From: Datisca glomerata
Taxonomy: Eukaryota; Streptophyta; Magnoliopsida; Cucurbitales; Datiscaceae
Assembly (NCBI GenBank): GCA_003255025.1
Contig: QANY01008211.1
Coordinates: forward strand, 607,743-671,742
Direction of reading: 5' to 3'
Length of the DNA stretch: 64,000 nt
Position 1 is the stretch's first letter, and each line of letters opens with the position of its first letter. The notes under the pieces were generated by a model. That model did no database searches. It was not told where the DNA came from and saw nothing but the letters and a program-made list of their open reading frames with translations. The translations under genes were made by a program, and so were the position numbers. Positions 13,400 to 25,673 of the stretch are shown here, piece after piece.

Positions 13400-13586
13400 T
13401 CTGTTACAGATTTTCTCCTTTGGCTTATTCAAGTTGCGTTTAAAAACAATGTTTATGTTTTTGTTGTTAAACTTGTTTTCACATTTTTTGTTTACTGTAT
13501 TGGTTAGAGAGGAATTGAAGAGTCTTTATTGGAAAAGTTTTTGATACCTCTCTTCTCTTATAGAAGAATATGAGGATAATTAGAGA
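13400..13586 (+). mobile_element. LINE copy 1, 5'-truncated, C-terminal ORF2 part
   Basis: Translating + from about 13410 gives a peptide ending in a stretch with LERNRRVFIGKV. This aligns with the C-terminal end of ORF2 in the other LINE copies here (LERNMRVFFGKV at about 19890, WLARKMGVFLGKV at about 31470). It is the end of the region after the zinc-binding RT-associated domain (zf-RVT) of plant L1-like elements. The fragment abuts satellite A on its left and is interrupted on its right by a solo LTR at 13587. It resumes at 15756. Confidence 0.8.
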
Positions 13587-15755
13587 TGTTGGGCATAATG
13601 CCCTCAAAGCTTGGGATTAGACAATTTTAATATGAAATTAATGAAGTTACATTTTTCTTATAATTGTTCTTTGAATTATTGTTGAATAATTTATATATGT
13701 AAATATCTAAAAATTCTATATTTATTAATGAGACTATGATCTTATATAAGATGAGAGAATTAAGATCAAATATAATGAATAAAATAATCCGCAACAAATT
13801 AAAATATAAAATTTTTAATGAATGGTTGTTAGTACGGTTCACTAAACATTTTGAATTTATGTGATCTAGATCTGGATCACTGACGTGGATAGACATTTTA
13901 GTGAATATATTTTATATAATTAGATTATAGAAGACATGATCGATGTGGATTAATATCATTATTAACTTACCGTTTATCATAAAGATTTAATACACATCAA
14001 AACTGATGATCATATGTAGATCAGTATGAATCTTGAGTAGTCATGAACTCTTATGCATGTCTACTAGATCTTTTGATTCACTCGTTAAGGTTTGTTTGAA
14101 AAACAGACTAGTGACTCTTGTTTTGGAGATTTAGTGATATGGATGTCTGGGAAGATGATCTTACAAGATTTGAGATCCAAGCTTTCCTAATAGATCATAT
14201 ACTAGTTCCCTTAAATGTTAATTTTGGAACTGAATGGTTATTTAAGTCAAATTTATAATACAATTATAAATTGGCCATTCACTAGTGAATTAATGGTACT
14301 TGAAGATCAGAAGGTAATTAGAAAGATAAAATGATCATTTTGACCAGCTCTAATTAACGAACCAATAATTGGAGGACAGAACTACATGAAGTGATTATAT
14401 CAGTGGACTATACGAGAATACTCTGTAAATATATTATGTAATTACTAAGAGTGCAATTCTATATTTATAGTGGAGTAATAATAGAATTAATATATAAGAC
14501 TATTTAGTTAAAGAGTTTAATTAATAATCTGATTTATTGAAGATTAGAATTATGGGTCCATGGTTCCCAAGTCACCTTTGTACTACACAATCTAGGGTGT
14601 GAATATTTCAGGACATTAGAAAAAAACTAGCTTGCATAAGGAATTAAATTTTTGGGGCAAGTATATAATTATGAGATAATTATGTGATATTAATTAATTA
14701 AAAATATTATTATTCTAATTTTTGAAAATTACAAATAAATAATAATATCGATTAATTTAATATTGATCGATTAGTGAGACAGAATATTTGATTTATGAAT
14801 TAAATAATATTAAATTATTATGAGAAAATGATTTGATTTGATTTATTTAATCTGTTAATTAATAGACAAGATAATTGATTGGGAGATCAAATAAGTTAAT
14901 TTTAAATTAACTGTAGATATTTATCTGATACGTATAAATAATAAATTATAGGATAATTGCCATATTGACATATTAGACTGCCACATGTCAGTATCTAATT
15001 TTTAAATCAGAGATTGACATGACTTACTGTAGTGCCATGTGACACTACAATAACACGTGACACACTGTAGTGCTGTGAATTAGTGTCGTGAGGTATTGCT
15101 GATCCACACGACACACTACAGTGCCATGTGGCACTGCTTTGTTGGCTCAATTACAATGGATCCCACTACAATGGCACATTTATAATTAATTTATTATTTT
15201 GTAAATCCCTAAAAATATTATGAGCCTTGACCTACAAAATATAGATAAATATTATTCTAATGGCATCAGTGTGTTCAACATGTGATTAAATTTTAGGAAC
15301 AAGCTCTGTGAGTTTTTCTAATTTTTTCTCAAAGTTTTGTCTCATAATAGTCATTCTTCAAAATCTCTAGATCTCATGTGTTGAGTATATCTAGAGATTG
15401 AAAAATGTATTTGATTTATTCTACGTGGCCACACATGTCCTAGTGTGTTTGAGGATTGACTTGAAAGATTTTGGTGTGGATCTCGTAATTTGTTGTTCAT
15501 GGGATTATAAGTTCGTTGTTTGCAAGGACGCTTGATAAGACTACAAGATATATAACTCTTATCTTTGTATGTCTTTGATTTATGTATAGATATATAGTAG
15601 ATCCGATGAGAAAAAATATTTTTTTCATTAAAAGGTTTAAAAGCTTTTTTTGAAAACCGTGCCATTACAATTGTTTTTGTTTTTAATTGATAAATTTTTA
15701 AAAGTTTTAAAGATATTTTTTAAAAACCACCACACCTCCGCCGTCGATTCCAACA
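13587..15755 (+). mobile_element. Solo copia-B-family LTR in LINE copy 1
   Basis: About 2.17 kb starting TGTTGGGCATAATGCCC and ending CCAACA. It is recognisable as the same LTR family as the 3' LTR of copia B (reverse complement from 57872): the shared blocks TTTTAATATGAAATT and ATTGTTGAATAATTTATAT occur in the same order. No internal region follows. It is flanked by AGAGA (13582-13586) and AGAGT (15756-15760), a 5-bp target duplication with one mismatch. This is what a solo LTR made by LTR-LTR recombination looks like. It lies in the C-terminal coding end of LINE copy 1. An open frame at 13627-13896 on the minus strand is just AT-rich LTR sequence. Confidence 0.85.
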
Positions 15756-15952
15756 AGAGTGAGACTTCATTTTCTTAAAGATGTCAATCATGTCAACGTT
15801 GAGTCTCAGGTTTTAAATAGTTGGTTCTAGGTTTTTCTAGTTTTCTTTTGTACCCTTTTAGGGTCCTTTTGTCATTCCTGGTGCATTGCCCCTTGTATTG
15901 TGTATCATTGTTTTTCTTTTGGTCAATATATTTTTCTTTTGACAAAAAAAAA
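15756..15952 (+). mobile_element. LINE copy 1, 3' end
   Basis: This continues LINE copy 1 after the solo LTR: the end of ORF2 (peptide ending in a short tract like LNSWF, then a stop), then the 3' UTR. The UTR carries the family's 3' signature: a GC-rich hairpin remnant ending TGCCCCTTGTATTGTGTA, then TTTTGGTCAATATATTTTTC, then TTTTGACAAAAAAAA. The A-rich end joins directly to TTCACATTATTGATG of satellite B. Confidence 0.85.
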
Positions 15953-16445
15953 TTCACATTATTGATGAATATTGATATGTTAATGAGATTTCTTCAGATT
16001 AGTAGATAAGAAACTAGTTTACACAAAATTAGAAAATTAAATAATTCTTACCGTCAGAAGACTATTATACAATAGTAGTTTCGTTAAAAATGTCTTAGAT
16101 CTCCAAAGCTGAGTTATTAGTGTACTAAAAATTCACATTCTTTATAAATATTAATATGGTAATATGATTTCTTTGGATGAGAATATAAGAAAATATTTTA
16201 TGCAAATTTAGAAAAATAATCAATTCTTACCGTCGGAAGACTTTTATACATCAGTAGTTTCGTTATATATATTTTCAAACTCAAAATATAAGTTATTAAT
16301 GTACTGAAAATTCACATTTATTTGGATCAGAATATAAGAAACTATTTTACACAAATTTTGAAACTTTAACAATTCTAACCCTCAGAAGACTTTTAATAGT
16401 GTCTTAGAGCTTAAAAGTTGAGTTATTAATATACTGAATTTTCAC
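15953..16445. repeat. Satellite B array, run 1 (178-179 bp monomer)
   Basis: TTCACATT landmarks at 15953, 16132, 16311 and a shortened unit at 16441 give a period of 179 bp. Typical monomer blocks are TTCACATTATTGATGAATATTG, then AGATTTCTT(T/C)GGATTAG (variable), TTACACAAAATTAGAAAATTA, CAATTCTTACCGTCGGAAG, TTTTATACATTAGTAGTTTC and GAGTTATTAATGTACTGAAAA. It is unrelated to satellite A. No coding potential was seen. Confidence 0.93.
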
Positions 16446-17740
16446 CTTATTTAGAAAATTGTGTCTATTTTGGTAGCTCAACAAAGATATAGGAGTAGCT
16501 TGCTTATTCTTCCCAAGAAGGTTAAGAAGCTAGTTAATGTAGCTTTGAGAAACTTTTTATGGACTGGCAGAACAGACATTTGCGAGGGTTACAAAATTGA
16601 TTGGCAAACCATTTGTGCTCCTTATAATGTAGGTGGTTTGAACATGAGGGCATTACTATATGGAACCAGGCTGCTGTTTCTTGGCATTTTTGGAAGTTGG
16701 CTAGAAGGGATAAAAGTTCCTTGTGGTTTGCTTGGTGTTTGCAAAACCTGCTTAAGGGACACATTTTTTTACAGTGAGAATGCACGTTGACCCCTCATGG
16801 TCTTGGAGGAAATTGATTAAACTGAGGGAGAAAATTGCTCACTTATGCAGTGTTAAAGTGGGAGATGGTAGATCAATTTGTCTATTCACTGATCTATGGA
16901 TCCTAGGAGGCTCTCTACTTCAACAGTTTGGTCCTATTATTATTGTTCATTCCGTTCTGAATGTTAATTGTCCCCTTTCTATAATTGTTAGAGAAGGACA
17001 ATGGTTTTGGCCTAACACTATTTTCGAGAGGTTATTGTCTTCCAAGAATCTTAATTCTCTTTTGCCTTTGCATGGAGAGGATGAATGGCTCTGCGATACT
17101 GGTGACTTCTCTACTAAACATACTTACAACAAGCTAGTTGGTGATCTTCCTCAAATTGATTGGTGGAAAATTGTTTGGTTTTCAGGCCATATTCCAAAAT
17201 GTGCCTTTATCCTTTGGTTAGCTCTCCACAACAAGCTTAGTACCAAAGATAGTCCCTCATTAGAGCTGTGGTATTACCCGTGAGTGTGTCTCTTACATGG
17301 ATGAGGATGAATCAGTAGTGCATCTGTTTTTTAAGCGACTTCACTAGACATCTCCTTCATCCTCTTATGAGGAAAGGGGGACATGATATATCCTTAATTA
17401 TATGATTGGCCTACTTTTAATGGATTTCTTCTTTTGATGGTAGCAAAAATTATATGAATATGAGTTCTAGGCTTATATTCTATGTTTTCATTTATTGTTT
17501 GTGCCTAGAAAAGAATAGGAAAATATTTACTGGTAAATGTTGAAAACTTATTTGATTACTAGAAAGATGTCTCTTATGGTTAAGAAGGACTTCCTCTTCC
17601 TTAATAAAAGTAGAGGTTTGAACATTGGTGATTATATTTCTGAATTTTGGATGTATATTAGGTTTTTATTTTTGAGTTTGTAGTTCTTGGGATATGCCCC
17701 TTGTACTAGTGTAATAATTTTTTTGGTTAATACAATTTTT
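16446..17740 (+). pseudogene. LINE copy 2: 5'-truncated ORF2 (RT C-terminus and zf-RVT) and 3' UTR
   Basis: A 5'-truncated L1-like retrotransposon. The coding part runs in two overlapping frames (16461-16790 and 16774-17283), so at least one frameshift is present. It covers the region after the RT catalytic core: an ILPKKVKKLVNVALRNFLW block, then a block around WRKLIKLREKIA. Next comes the zf-RVT region with IVWFSGHIPKCAFILWLAL at about 17175-17235. A stop-ridden tail follows to about 17680, then the family 3' UTR with GGGATATGCCCCTTG at about 17692. In these elements ORF2 supplies endonuclease and reverse transcriptase for target-primed reverse transcription; this copy has no catalytic domain left. 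The left junction falls in the satellite B target (TTCAC). The right junction instead joins satellite sequence at a microhomology (ACAATTTTTAC), so the 3' end was probably altered by recombination. Confidence 0.88.
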
Positions 17741-18516
17741 ACATTCAGAAGACTTTTATATATTAGTAGTTTCATTATAAATGTCTTAGAATTTAAAAAC
17801 ATAGTTATTAATATACTAAAAATTCATATTATTGATGCATATTGATATGTTAATGAGATTTCTTCACATTAGTAGATAAGAAACTATTTTACACAAAACT
17901 AGAAAATTAAATAATTCTTATCGTTGGAAGACTTTTATACATTAGTAATTTTTTTTAAAATGCCTCAAAGCTCCAAAACTGAGTTATTAATGTACTGTAA
18001 ATTCACATTATTGATGAATCTTGATATGGTAATGAGATTTCTTTGCATTAGAATATCAGAAACTATTTTACACAAAATTAGAAAAATAATCAATTCTTAC
18101 TGTCAAAAGACGTTTATACATTAGTAGTTTTGTTATAAATGTCTTAGGACTCAAAAACTGAGTTATTAATGTACTGAAAATTCACATTATTGATGAATAT
18201 ATATATGGTTAAGAGATTTCTTTGGATTAGAATATAAGAAACTATTTTACACAAAATTAGAAAATTAAACAATTCTTACTGTTATAAATGTATTAGAGCC
18301 TAAAAATTGACTTATTGATACACTGAAAATTCAAATTATTAATGAATATTGATATTTTAATCATTTTTCTTCATATTAGTAGATAAGAAATTATTTTACA
18401 CAAAAATAAAAAAATTAAACAATTCTTATCGTCCGAAGACTTTTATAGTAGTTTCGTTAAAAATGTCTTAGACCTCCAAAACTGAGTTATTAATGTGCTG
18501 AAAATTTACATTATTG
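17741..18516. repeat. Satellite B array, run 2
   Basis: TTCAYATT landmarks at 17823, 18002, 18181, 18330 and 18505. The period is 179 bp except for one unit shortened to 149 bp. The run ends with TTTACATTATTG, after which LINE copy 3 begins. Confidence 0.93.
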
Positions 18517-20078
18517 CCATGGAAGTCCTTACAGGTATTCTAAACTTAGATTCTTCTCTCCTTGGCTTCCAATACCATTGGAGATGCAAGAAAGACAAGC
18601 TGGTGAGTTTATGTTTTGCAGATGCTTTACTTGTGATCTAAGGAACTTTTCTAGCTGTTAAAGTGATTAAAGAAGGCATTGATCTTTTTAGTTTTTTGTC
18701 TAGTTTGAGGCCTAATGAAGCAAAGTGCCATATTTTCTTTTCAGGTGTGAGTACTAAGATCCAGGATGCTATCCTGACTGAAACATGATTTTCTAAAAGG
18801 GATCTCCCTATCAGGTATATGGGCATTCCCCTTATCTCTACAAAACTTAGTAAAACAAATTGTGAAATCTTGCTATATAAGATTGTGTCTAGAGCTAAAG
18901 CTTGGGAGAATAAGCACCTTTCCTTTGCCTGTTAAATGTAGCTTATCAAGTCCATTCTCCTTGCTATTCAAGGTTATTGGACTAGTTTACTGATTTTTCC
19001 AAAGAAGGTAACGAAACTTATAGACTCTACTCTCAGAAAATTTCTTTGGACAGGAAATACTAATGTCTGTATAAGAGCTAAAGTTCATTGGCAGTCCATT
19101 TGCTCTCCTTATGCTGAAGAAGGCCTTAATATTAGAGACTCATCTATCTAGAATGTGGCTACAGTGGCTTGGAACTTTTGGAGGATTGCAAGTAAGGCTA
19201 AAGACTCTCTTTGGGTGGATGGGTGCTACCATAACCTTCTTAAAGGGCAATGAATCTTCAATGTCAAGCTCTCAGCTGATCCTTTATGGTCATGGAGGAA
19301 ATGAGTTAGAATGAGGGATAAAAAATTTGGTTTCGACTCTTTGCAAATTAGAAGGGGTGGGGCTTTTTCTCTCTTCACAGACCTCTGGCATCCAGTAGAT
19401 ATTTTTTTGAATATAGGGTGAAAAGTTCTGTTAGAGAGTTTTGGTTTGCCTCAAAACAGTTCTCCCAGCACTTTCATCAGAAATGGATAATGGTCCTGGC
19501 CATCCACATGTTGCGACTTGCTTTTCCTCTTGGGGCTTCAACCTTGATTTTCATCCTCCTTGTGTTGAAGACAAGTGGATCTAGAATGCTACCCCCTCTG
19601 GTATCTTCTAAACAAGCTTGGTACTGAGGATAGAATTATCACTTGGAAGCATGACACCAACCAATCTTATATCTTCTGTGTGCATGGTCTTCAAACAGGT
19701 CAACACATTTTCTTTCAGTGCCCAACTACTTCTTAGATACTCAGAACTCTTCTTGCTAGGAGAAATTATATAGGTGGTGATGTTTGCTAGGATAGACTTC
19801 TTGCTTGGCTCTTAGGTTTGAGAAAAAAACAATTTGTATGAGTTTGTTTGCTCAAAGATTCTTTTCTCATTCATATTTACTATATTTGGCTTGAAAGGAA
19901 CATGAGAGTGTTCTTTGGCAAGGTTCTAGATAATAATCTCATCACTAGGAAAATTAGTAGACTTGTGGGTGATAAGTTATTGTACTTGAACAAGGTGAGA
20001 CATTACAACCTTGATGACTCTTGTTTAGACAGGTGGTTTGAGTTTCTTACTGTTTTGAAGTATTTTTACCTCCTTTGA
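18517..20078 (+). pseudogene. LINE copy 3: 5'-truncated ORF2 (late RT to C-terminus)
   Basis: A 5'-truncated LINE that begins inside the reverse transcriptase domain. Near 18540-18640 it reads LLGFQYHWRCKKDKL then LVSLCFADALLV, which is the RT motif C region (FADD in active relatives; the second Asp is Ala here). Then come RYMGIPLISTKL (about 18812), the block with LIFPKKVTKLIDSTLRKFLW (about 18995) and the C-terminal region. The last ORF2 block contains WLERNMRVFFGKV and ends with a stop at 20076-20078. Several stops and frameshifts are present. The left border is TTTACATTATTG of satellite B. Copia A is inserted exactly at the end of ORF2, and the LINE's 3' UTR resumes at 28743. Confidence 0.88.
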
Positions 20079-21972
20079 TATTGGATTGGGTTTTAAAAAA
20101 TTTAAGGAAAAATAATGAACCACGAAAGGTTCACGGGCAGAAAATAAAACTTTTTTCACATAAACTATTTAATCATATTAAATAAAAAACCTTTGTGATC
20201 ATGCATATTTAGATTGACATATTTAGAAGAGGTGGAAATAATATTATACCTTTCTTGTATCAGAGAAGTTCTGACTTTGTGGAATCCTATTAATTGTCTT
20301 GCGTTTGCCATTTTTCGTAGAACTTGAATCAATCTTTGCACCAACAACCACTCGTAAGATTCAGAAGTATATCTCAATAGAATGTCATTAGAAATTAAGT
20401 GTGAGCTCTCAAAACAACAGAAGAAGAAAAAAATAAATTTTCTCTTCTTCCTCTAGATTTCAGCAGCAACCCGGGGGGGGGGGGGGGGNGGGGGGGGGGG
20501 GGGCACTGCTTTTTTTGCTCTATGCAATCACACACTCTGATAGGGATTGTGTCAACACACTTGGGGAGGCAACCTAATGCCATCCCTTATATTAAAGTTA
20601 TATAATTACACATATACCCCTATACTGTAAATTGGTGAAATTCTCCTGCCTTTAATGTAATTGTCAAAATTTTACATCTTAGAGTCAATATTCTGTCTAA
20701 ATTCATCAATCTAAATTGATAAATTAAATTGATATCCATCAATTATTTAATTAATTACTTTTATTTACTAATTATCCAATAATTAGAAAATAATAATTAA
20801 TTAATTTGAACATTAATTTTTGCTCTTCGCTACTTTAGTGATGATACACATAACATATGGGTTCGAGAAGTATACTTTGGTTCCAAAACACATTTTTAGT
20901 CCAACTGGTGTTGTTTCTCATTCTTGTGCTAATGGGATACTTCTGAGATTGAATGGACCTATATGAATAAAGCTATAGGATTCAAACACTCGATGAATTT
21001 ATCTCCATAAATTTCTGACCTATTTAATCCTGACATCGTACAACTCCACTATAGGTTCGATGCCGAATCAACTCTCAATTCATCCGCGCTACAACTTTTG
21101 TTCGTGCAAATAAACACTTTTTATTTCACAGACCACAAAATATCTTGCTATGTTATCCTTCATGAATATCAGTAACAAGAGTGAGATTTAAAATTACCAT
21201 TTTACCCTCTAGTTATTATTATCCTTAACTCATTTATTGTCTGTGAGTAAGAAAGACATAACATTGAATTATCTCACACAGTTCACCATATCTTATTCAA
21301 TGATTCATTTCATCAAGTACCTGGCCAGGTTTATTTATTCACACAACCATCCATAAAGCATAAGGTGACATTGTTTCATTTTACAATCTCGTCACGAATT
21401 TCATATGTGTGAATCACGTAACTCCAACATAGTTGAATCATGATCCTTACAACTGAGGTATTGTCCGGCAATTCAAACTCACTCATTTGGCGTATCAAAG
21501 ACCTTAAGTAACTAAGTCATGTTTCGTATTCACCTCAGAATTAAAGTAATCACAAAAATACTCTTAAGATATAACAATTAGATTTAGAGCTAGATAATGG
21601 CTTTGTTCCAAACTAATTTGTTACTATTTTATTTAACATGTCTAGGTCAACCGTTAGAGTCTCCAATATCATGCCCCAATATCGGCATCCTTTGGTTCAA
21701 ACTAACAGTCATAATCGGACTCGATTGTCCAATCGATCCTTAGACTGCGAATAACATTCTGAACTATTTCAGAAGAGTTTGTCTGAAAGATCCCTTAGTT
21801 TTTACTCTTCTTATGTTGACAATAATTTCAGGATTTGAGTAAATTATAAATACACTTTAACTAATAAAGAAACTTTCATTCATTCCTTAAATTCAGTAAT
21901 ATAAAATGTCTGAGAAATAACTAAATACTCACAAATAATTATTACACCCTATTATGGACATAATTCCAACCA
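20079..21972 (-). repeat. Copia A 3' LTR
   Basis: About 1.9 kb. Its sequence from about 20281 to 21972 is collinear with 27034-28742 (shared blocks such as GTAGAACTTGAATCAAT, CATATACCC and TAACTCCAACATAGTTGAATC). On + it starts TTGGATTGGGT and ends ATAATTCCAACCA. The first ~190 bp (20094-20280) have no match in the 5' LTR, which carries a minisatellite there instead. It contains a long G homopolymer with an unresolved base. No gene was seen; small open frames here are chance. Confidence 0.88.
20473..20503. other. Poly-G homopolymer with an N (assembly uncertainty)
   Basis: A run of G interrupted only by an N at 20489. The 5' LTR has GGGGGAGGGGGGAG at the matching place (about 27231), so the true sequence is probably a shorter, interrupted G tract. 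Length and base calls here should not be trusted. Confidence 0.95.
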
Positions 21973-22049
21973 TCTACCCCTTGGACTAAAGTAGTCCTGA
22001 ACAATCTCATATCCCTATGGCTTTCAGATGATCATCAAAGACTTTACTA

Positions 22050-25000
22050 CTTAAAGTCTTCGTGAATGGATCTTCTAGGTTGTTGACCGTTGATATGTGT
22101 GTTACTACAACATCTGCACGCTGAACAATCTTTCTAATGAGGTGATATTTACGCTCTATGTGTTTGGATCATTTGTAGCTCCTTGGTTCCATCGAATTCG
22201 CTTCAGGCCCACTGTTATCGTAATAAAGTGTCATGTCAGCTTCTGGAACAACTTCCAGAGTCTTCAAGAACTTTTTAAGCCATATATCCTTTTTTACAGC
22301 TTCACAAGCTGCCACATACTCAGCTTCCATGGTAGAATCAGCAATGCAAGATTGCTTGATACTTCTCCATACAACTGCTCCACTGTTCAAGATGAACACC
22401 AAACCTAAAGTTGACCTCCTAGAATCCTGTCTGCCTGGAAATTGAAATCAGTATACCCCATGATATTCAGGTCAGTACCTGAATACGCAAGCATGTAGTT
22501 CCTTATTCTCCTAAAATACTAAAGGATATGCTTGACTGCATTCCAATGCACAAGTCAAGGATTAGATTGGAAATGACTCACCACACCCACCGCATAGCAA
22601 ATGTCTAGCCTAGTGCAAAGCATCACATACATGAGAGTTTCTAGGCTGAGGCATAGGAAATCTTTCTCATGTCTTCCTCTTTTTGAGGAGTCTTGGGAGA
22701 CTTCTCCTTGGAGAGGTTGACTCCATGCCTAAAAGGAAGATATCCCTTCTTGGAGTCTTGCATACTGAACCGATCCATCACCTTATAAATATAAGATACT
22801 TGAGACAGTGCCAATTGTCTATTCTTCCGATCTTAAAAGATCTAAATACCTAGGACAAATGTAGCTTCTCCAAGATCCTTTATATCACATTGCTTTGCAA
22901 GCCAAATCTTGACATCAGACAATTTTCCTACATCATTCCTAATGAGAAGAATATCATCCAAGTACAAAAATAGAAAAATCACCTTTCCTTCATGTATCAG
23001 CTTATAGACACAGGGTTCATCCACTAACTGCTCAAAACTTATGTTCTTGATAGTTTCATCAAATCTGATATTCCACGATTGAGAGGCTTGCTTAAGTCCA
23101 TAAATGGACTTCAGCCGTTCGTTAACCTTGCCCTATTGGATTTTCTCCATGAACCTGTCTGGTTGAGCCATATAAATGTGCTCTTCAAGATTACCATTCA
23201 GAAAAGTAGTTTTGGCATCCATCTGCCAAATTTCATAATCGAGGGCAGCAGTAATGGACAGGAGGATTCGGATGAATTTAAGCATGGCCACCAGTGAGAA
23301 GGTATCCTCATAGTCAATACCTTCATTTTCGGTATAGCCCTTGCCTACTAGCCTAGCTTTGAATGTCTCTACATTCCCATCTGAATTTTTTTTCTTATAA
23401 ATCTAGTTGCACCCTACGGGTTTTACACATTCAGGAAGATCTACAAGTTTCTAGACTCCATTCGAGTACATCGATTGTATCTCAACGTTCATGGCTTCTT
23501 ACCGTAGAATTATTTCAGGACCAACCATGGCCTATGAGTAGGAGACAAGTTCATCATGATCCTTATCTAAGACTGCTATTTATGCATCTCCATAAGACAT
23601 GTACCTGCCACATTATCTAACAACCCTCCCACTACGTTGAGTCTATATAGGCTCTGGCTTCTGCTATGGTTCTTCCATTATTGAATTAAAAATAGTTCCT
23701 GATTAGGGAGTCGGTGTCCTCCCACTCAATAATTCCTCTGGCACAAGAGTACTTCATGGCTTCACACTTCTCATGTAGTCCTCTTCGAGAAAACGTGCAT
23801 TCGTGCTCGCGAATATTTTCTTGTCATTTTACTATAAAAGATGTATCCCTCCATTCCCTTGGGATATCCTAAAAACAGGCATAATTCTGATCGACTGGCC
23901 AACTTGCCTATCTTCGGTTTCAGAATATGTGTTGGCATTCCCATATTCTAAGGTGGTTTACGAATGACTTTCATCCATTCTGTCTTTCATATGGCGTACC
24001 AGGCACCGTCTTTGATGGAACTTAGTTTAGAATGTATGTTGTTGTTTCCAAGGCATATACCCAGAAATAATCTGAGAGGGATGAGTAACTCATCATGTAT
24101 CTAACCATATCCAACATAGTTCGATTCCTTCTCTTTAACATACCATTATGTTCTGGAGTGCCAGGTGTTGTAAGCTGAGAAAGAATACCTTCTTCCTTAC
24201 GAAAGTCTTCGAACTCTCATAAAAAGTACTCTCCACCATGATCAGATCATAGCGTTTTGATTTGTTTCTCTAATTATTTTTCGACCATAGCCTTGTACTT
24301 TTTGAACTTTTCAAAGTTTTCAGAGTTTTGGTGCATTAGATAAACTTGTCCAAAACGTGAGTAGTCATCAGTGAAGGTTATAAAGTATTCACAGTCTCCT
24401 ATTACTTGGATATCCAATGGCCCACATACATCACTATGTACGAGTTTGAAGTATTGAATGGCTCTTTCACCCTTCGCTGAAAAGGGTCTCTTGGTCATTT
24501 TACCTTCTATATAAGATTATGTGGGTAGTGATCCCATACTTAAAATTTGCAATGGACCATCATTTGCAAGTCTTTTAATCTCGTACATGTGACTAGGATG
24601 TAAGTGCCACAAATAGGTTAGATTGGTTGAGTCAGACTTCAACCTTTTACTATCGTTCTGTAAATTAGTATTTATTTCAGTGTATATCATTTGAACTATC
24701 AGTTTTACGTAAAACGGTTTATTTATCAAATGTGCAGTAGTAATTAAGCAATCATTTCTAAAAATACCAATATCTTTATCAATGAAATTTAAACTGAATC
24801 CTTGCTCAATTAATCTAGCTACTAAAATAAGGTTCTTCCAAAAAAGTAGGATATAATAAACATTTCGTAAAACCATAAAATTGTTATCGAATGACAATTT
24901 AATAGTTCCAATAGAATCGACTGATACTAGTAATCTATTTTCCCAACGGAAGTTGAACTCGCCCTCGTCAAGCCTTCTGCTTTCGAGTTCTACTTCTTAG

Positions 25001-25673
25001 CTTCTTTCAGACCTCTCTTGTGTTTCCTTTTGGCACCAGAGGTGGAAGGCTTACTTTCAGTATACTTTGCCTCTCATTCTTCCTTTTTCCCTTCATAAAT
25101 AAGGTCTCAATAGCTTGCAACTCCCTCATAAGCTCTGTAAATGAGTACCTCAACTTATTCATCGAATAATTAAGTTTGAAGTTCTCAAAAGTGTCTGGTA
25201 GGGTCTCAAGGATCATATCAACTTGAATCTCGTCATCTACCTCAGCACCCATGATCTTCATCTCATTCAGATAACTTATGATCAACAACATGTGTTCCAG
25301 GTTTCATCCGGCAGTTCATGAAGCTTCGCACAACAACTTGTTTGGCTTGATAACCCTAATCCCTGAACATTTCGATGATGTTCAACATCATATCAGTGAC
25401 GGTTTTCATGTTCTGATGCTCTTGTTGCAACACATTGCTAACAGAAGCTAAGATGTAATACCTAGATATCTCAGGAGAACGTAGCTAAGATGCATAAACA
25501 TCATTTTCCTCTTGAGTCGATTCAATAATGGGCTCAAGGGGACAAGGGGCGTTGAGCATGAACTTGCACTTTTATACCGTCAGTACGATATCAAGATTAC
25601 GTTTTCAATCCATGTAATTTTTACCAGTCAGTTTGTCCGCGTTTAAGATAGTTGAGAGTAGAGATAGCGACAT
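22050..25673 (-). pseudogene. Copia A gag-pol remnant
   Basis: A degraded single-polyprotein gene read from 25673 downward. Gag starts MSLSLLSTILNADKLTGKNY at 25673 and continues in frame fragments (25007-25291 carries the VDDEIQVDMILETLPDTF gag block). A pre-integrase region with a WHLHPSHMYEIKRL zinc-binding remnant lies within 24517-24897. The integrase core retains SDVCGPL and TDDYSRFG (24274-24498) and the third acidic block near PGTPEHNGMLKR (about 24150). RT has a YLDDILL catalytic box in 22842-23024. RNase H (22169-22402) keeps the DSTMEAEYVA block. The end shows a DPFTKTL motif near 22060. There are many frameshifts and stops, including a TGA early in gag, so it cannot make an active polyprotein. 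In intact relatives these enzymes replicate the element in cytoplasmic particles and insert it in the nucleus. The lineage looks Tork-like, with low certainty. Confidence 0.9.

Noticed and set aside
431..13507. Many 60-150 codon open frames with similar peptides (for example 11218-11604, 12341-12724, 13043-13507)
   Set aside because: They are translations of satellite A. The same peptides recur in shifted frames because 188 is not divisible by three. No start context, codon bias or continuous frame supports genes.
13627..13896. Possible 89-codon gene on the minus strand
   Set aside because: It lies inside the solo LTR, is AT-rich, has no match to a domain I know, and the homologous LTR does not keep the frame.
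15351..15665. Possible 104-codon gene on the minus strand, and the similar 39266-39520 and 63185-63451 frames
   Set aside because: All three lie in the same part of the copia B LTR family and disagree in frame and length.
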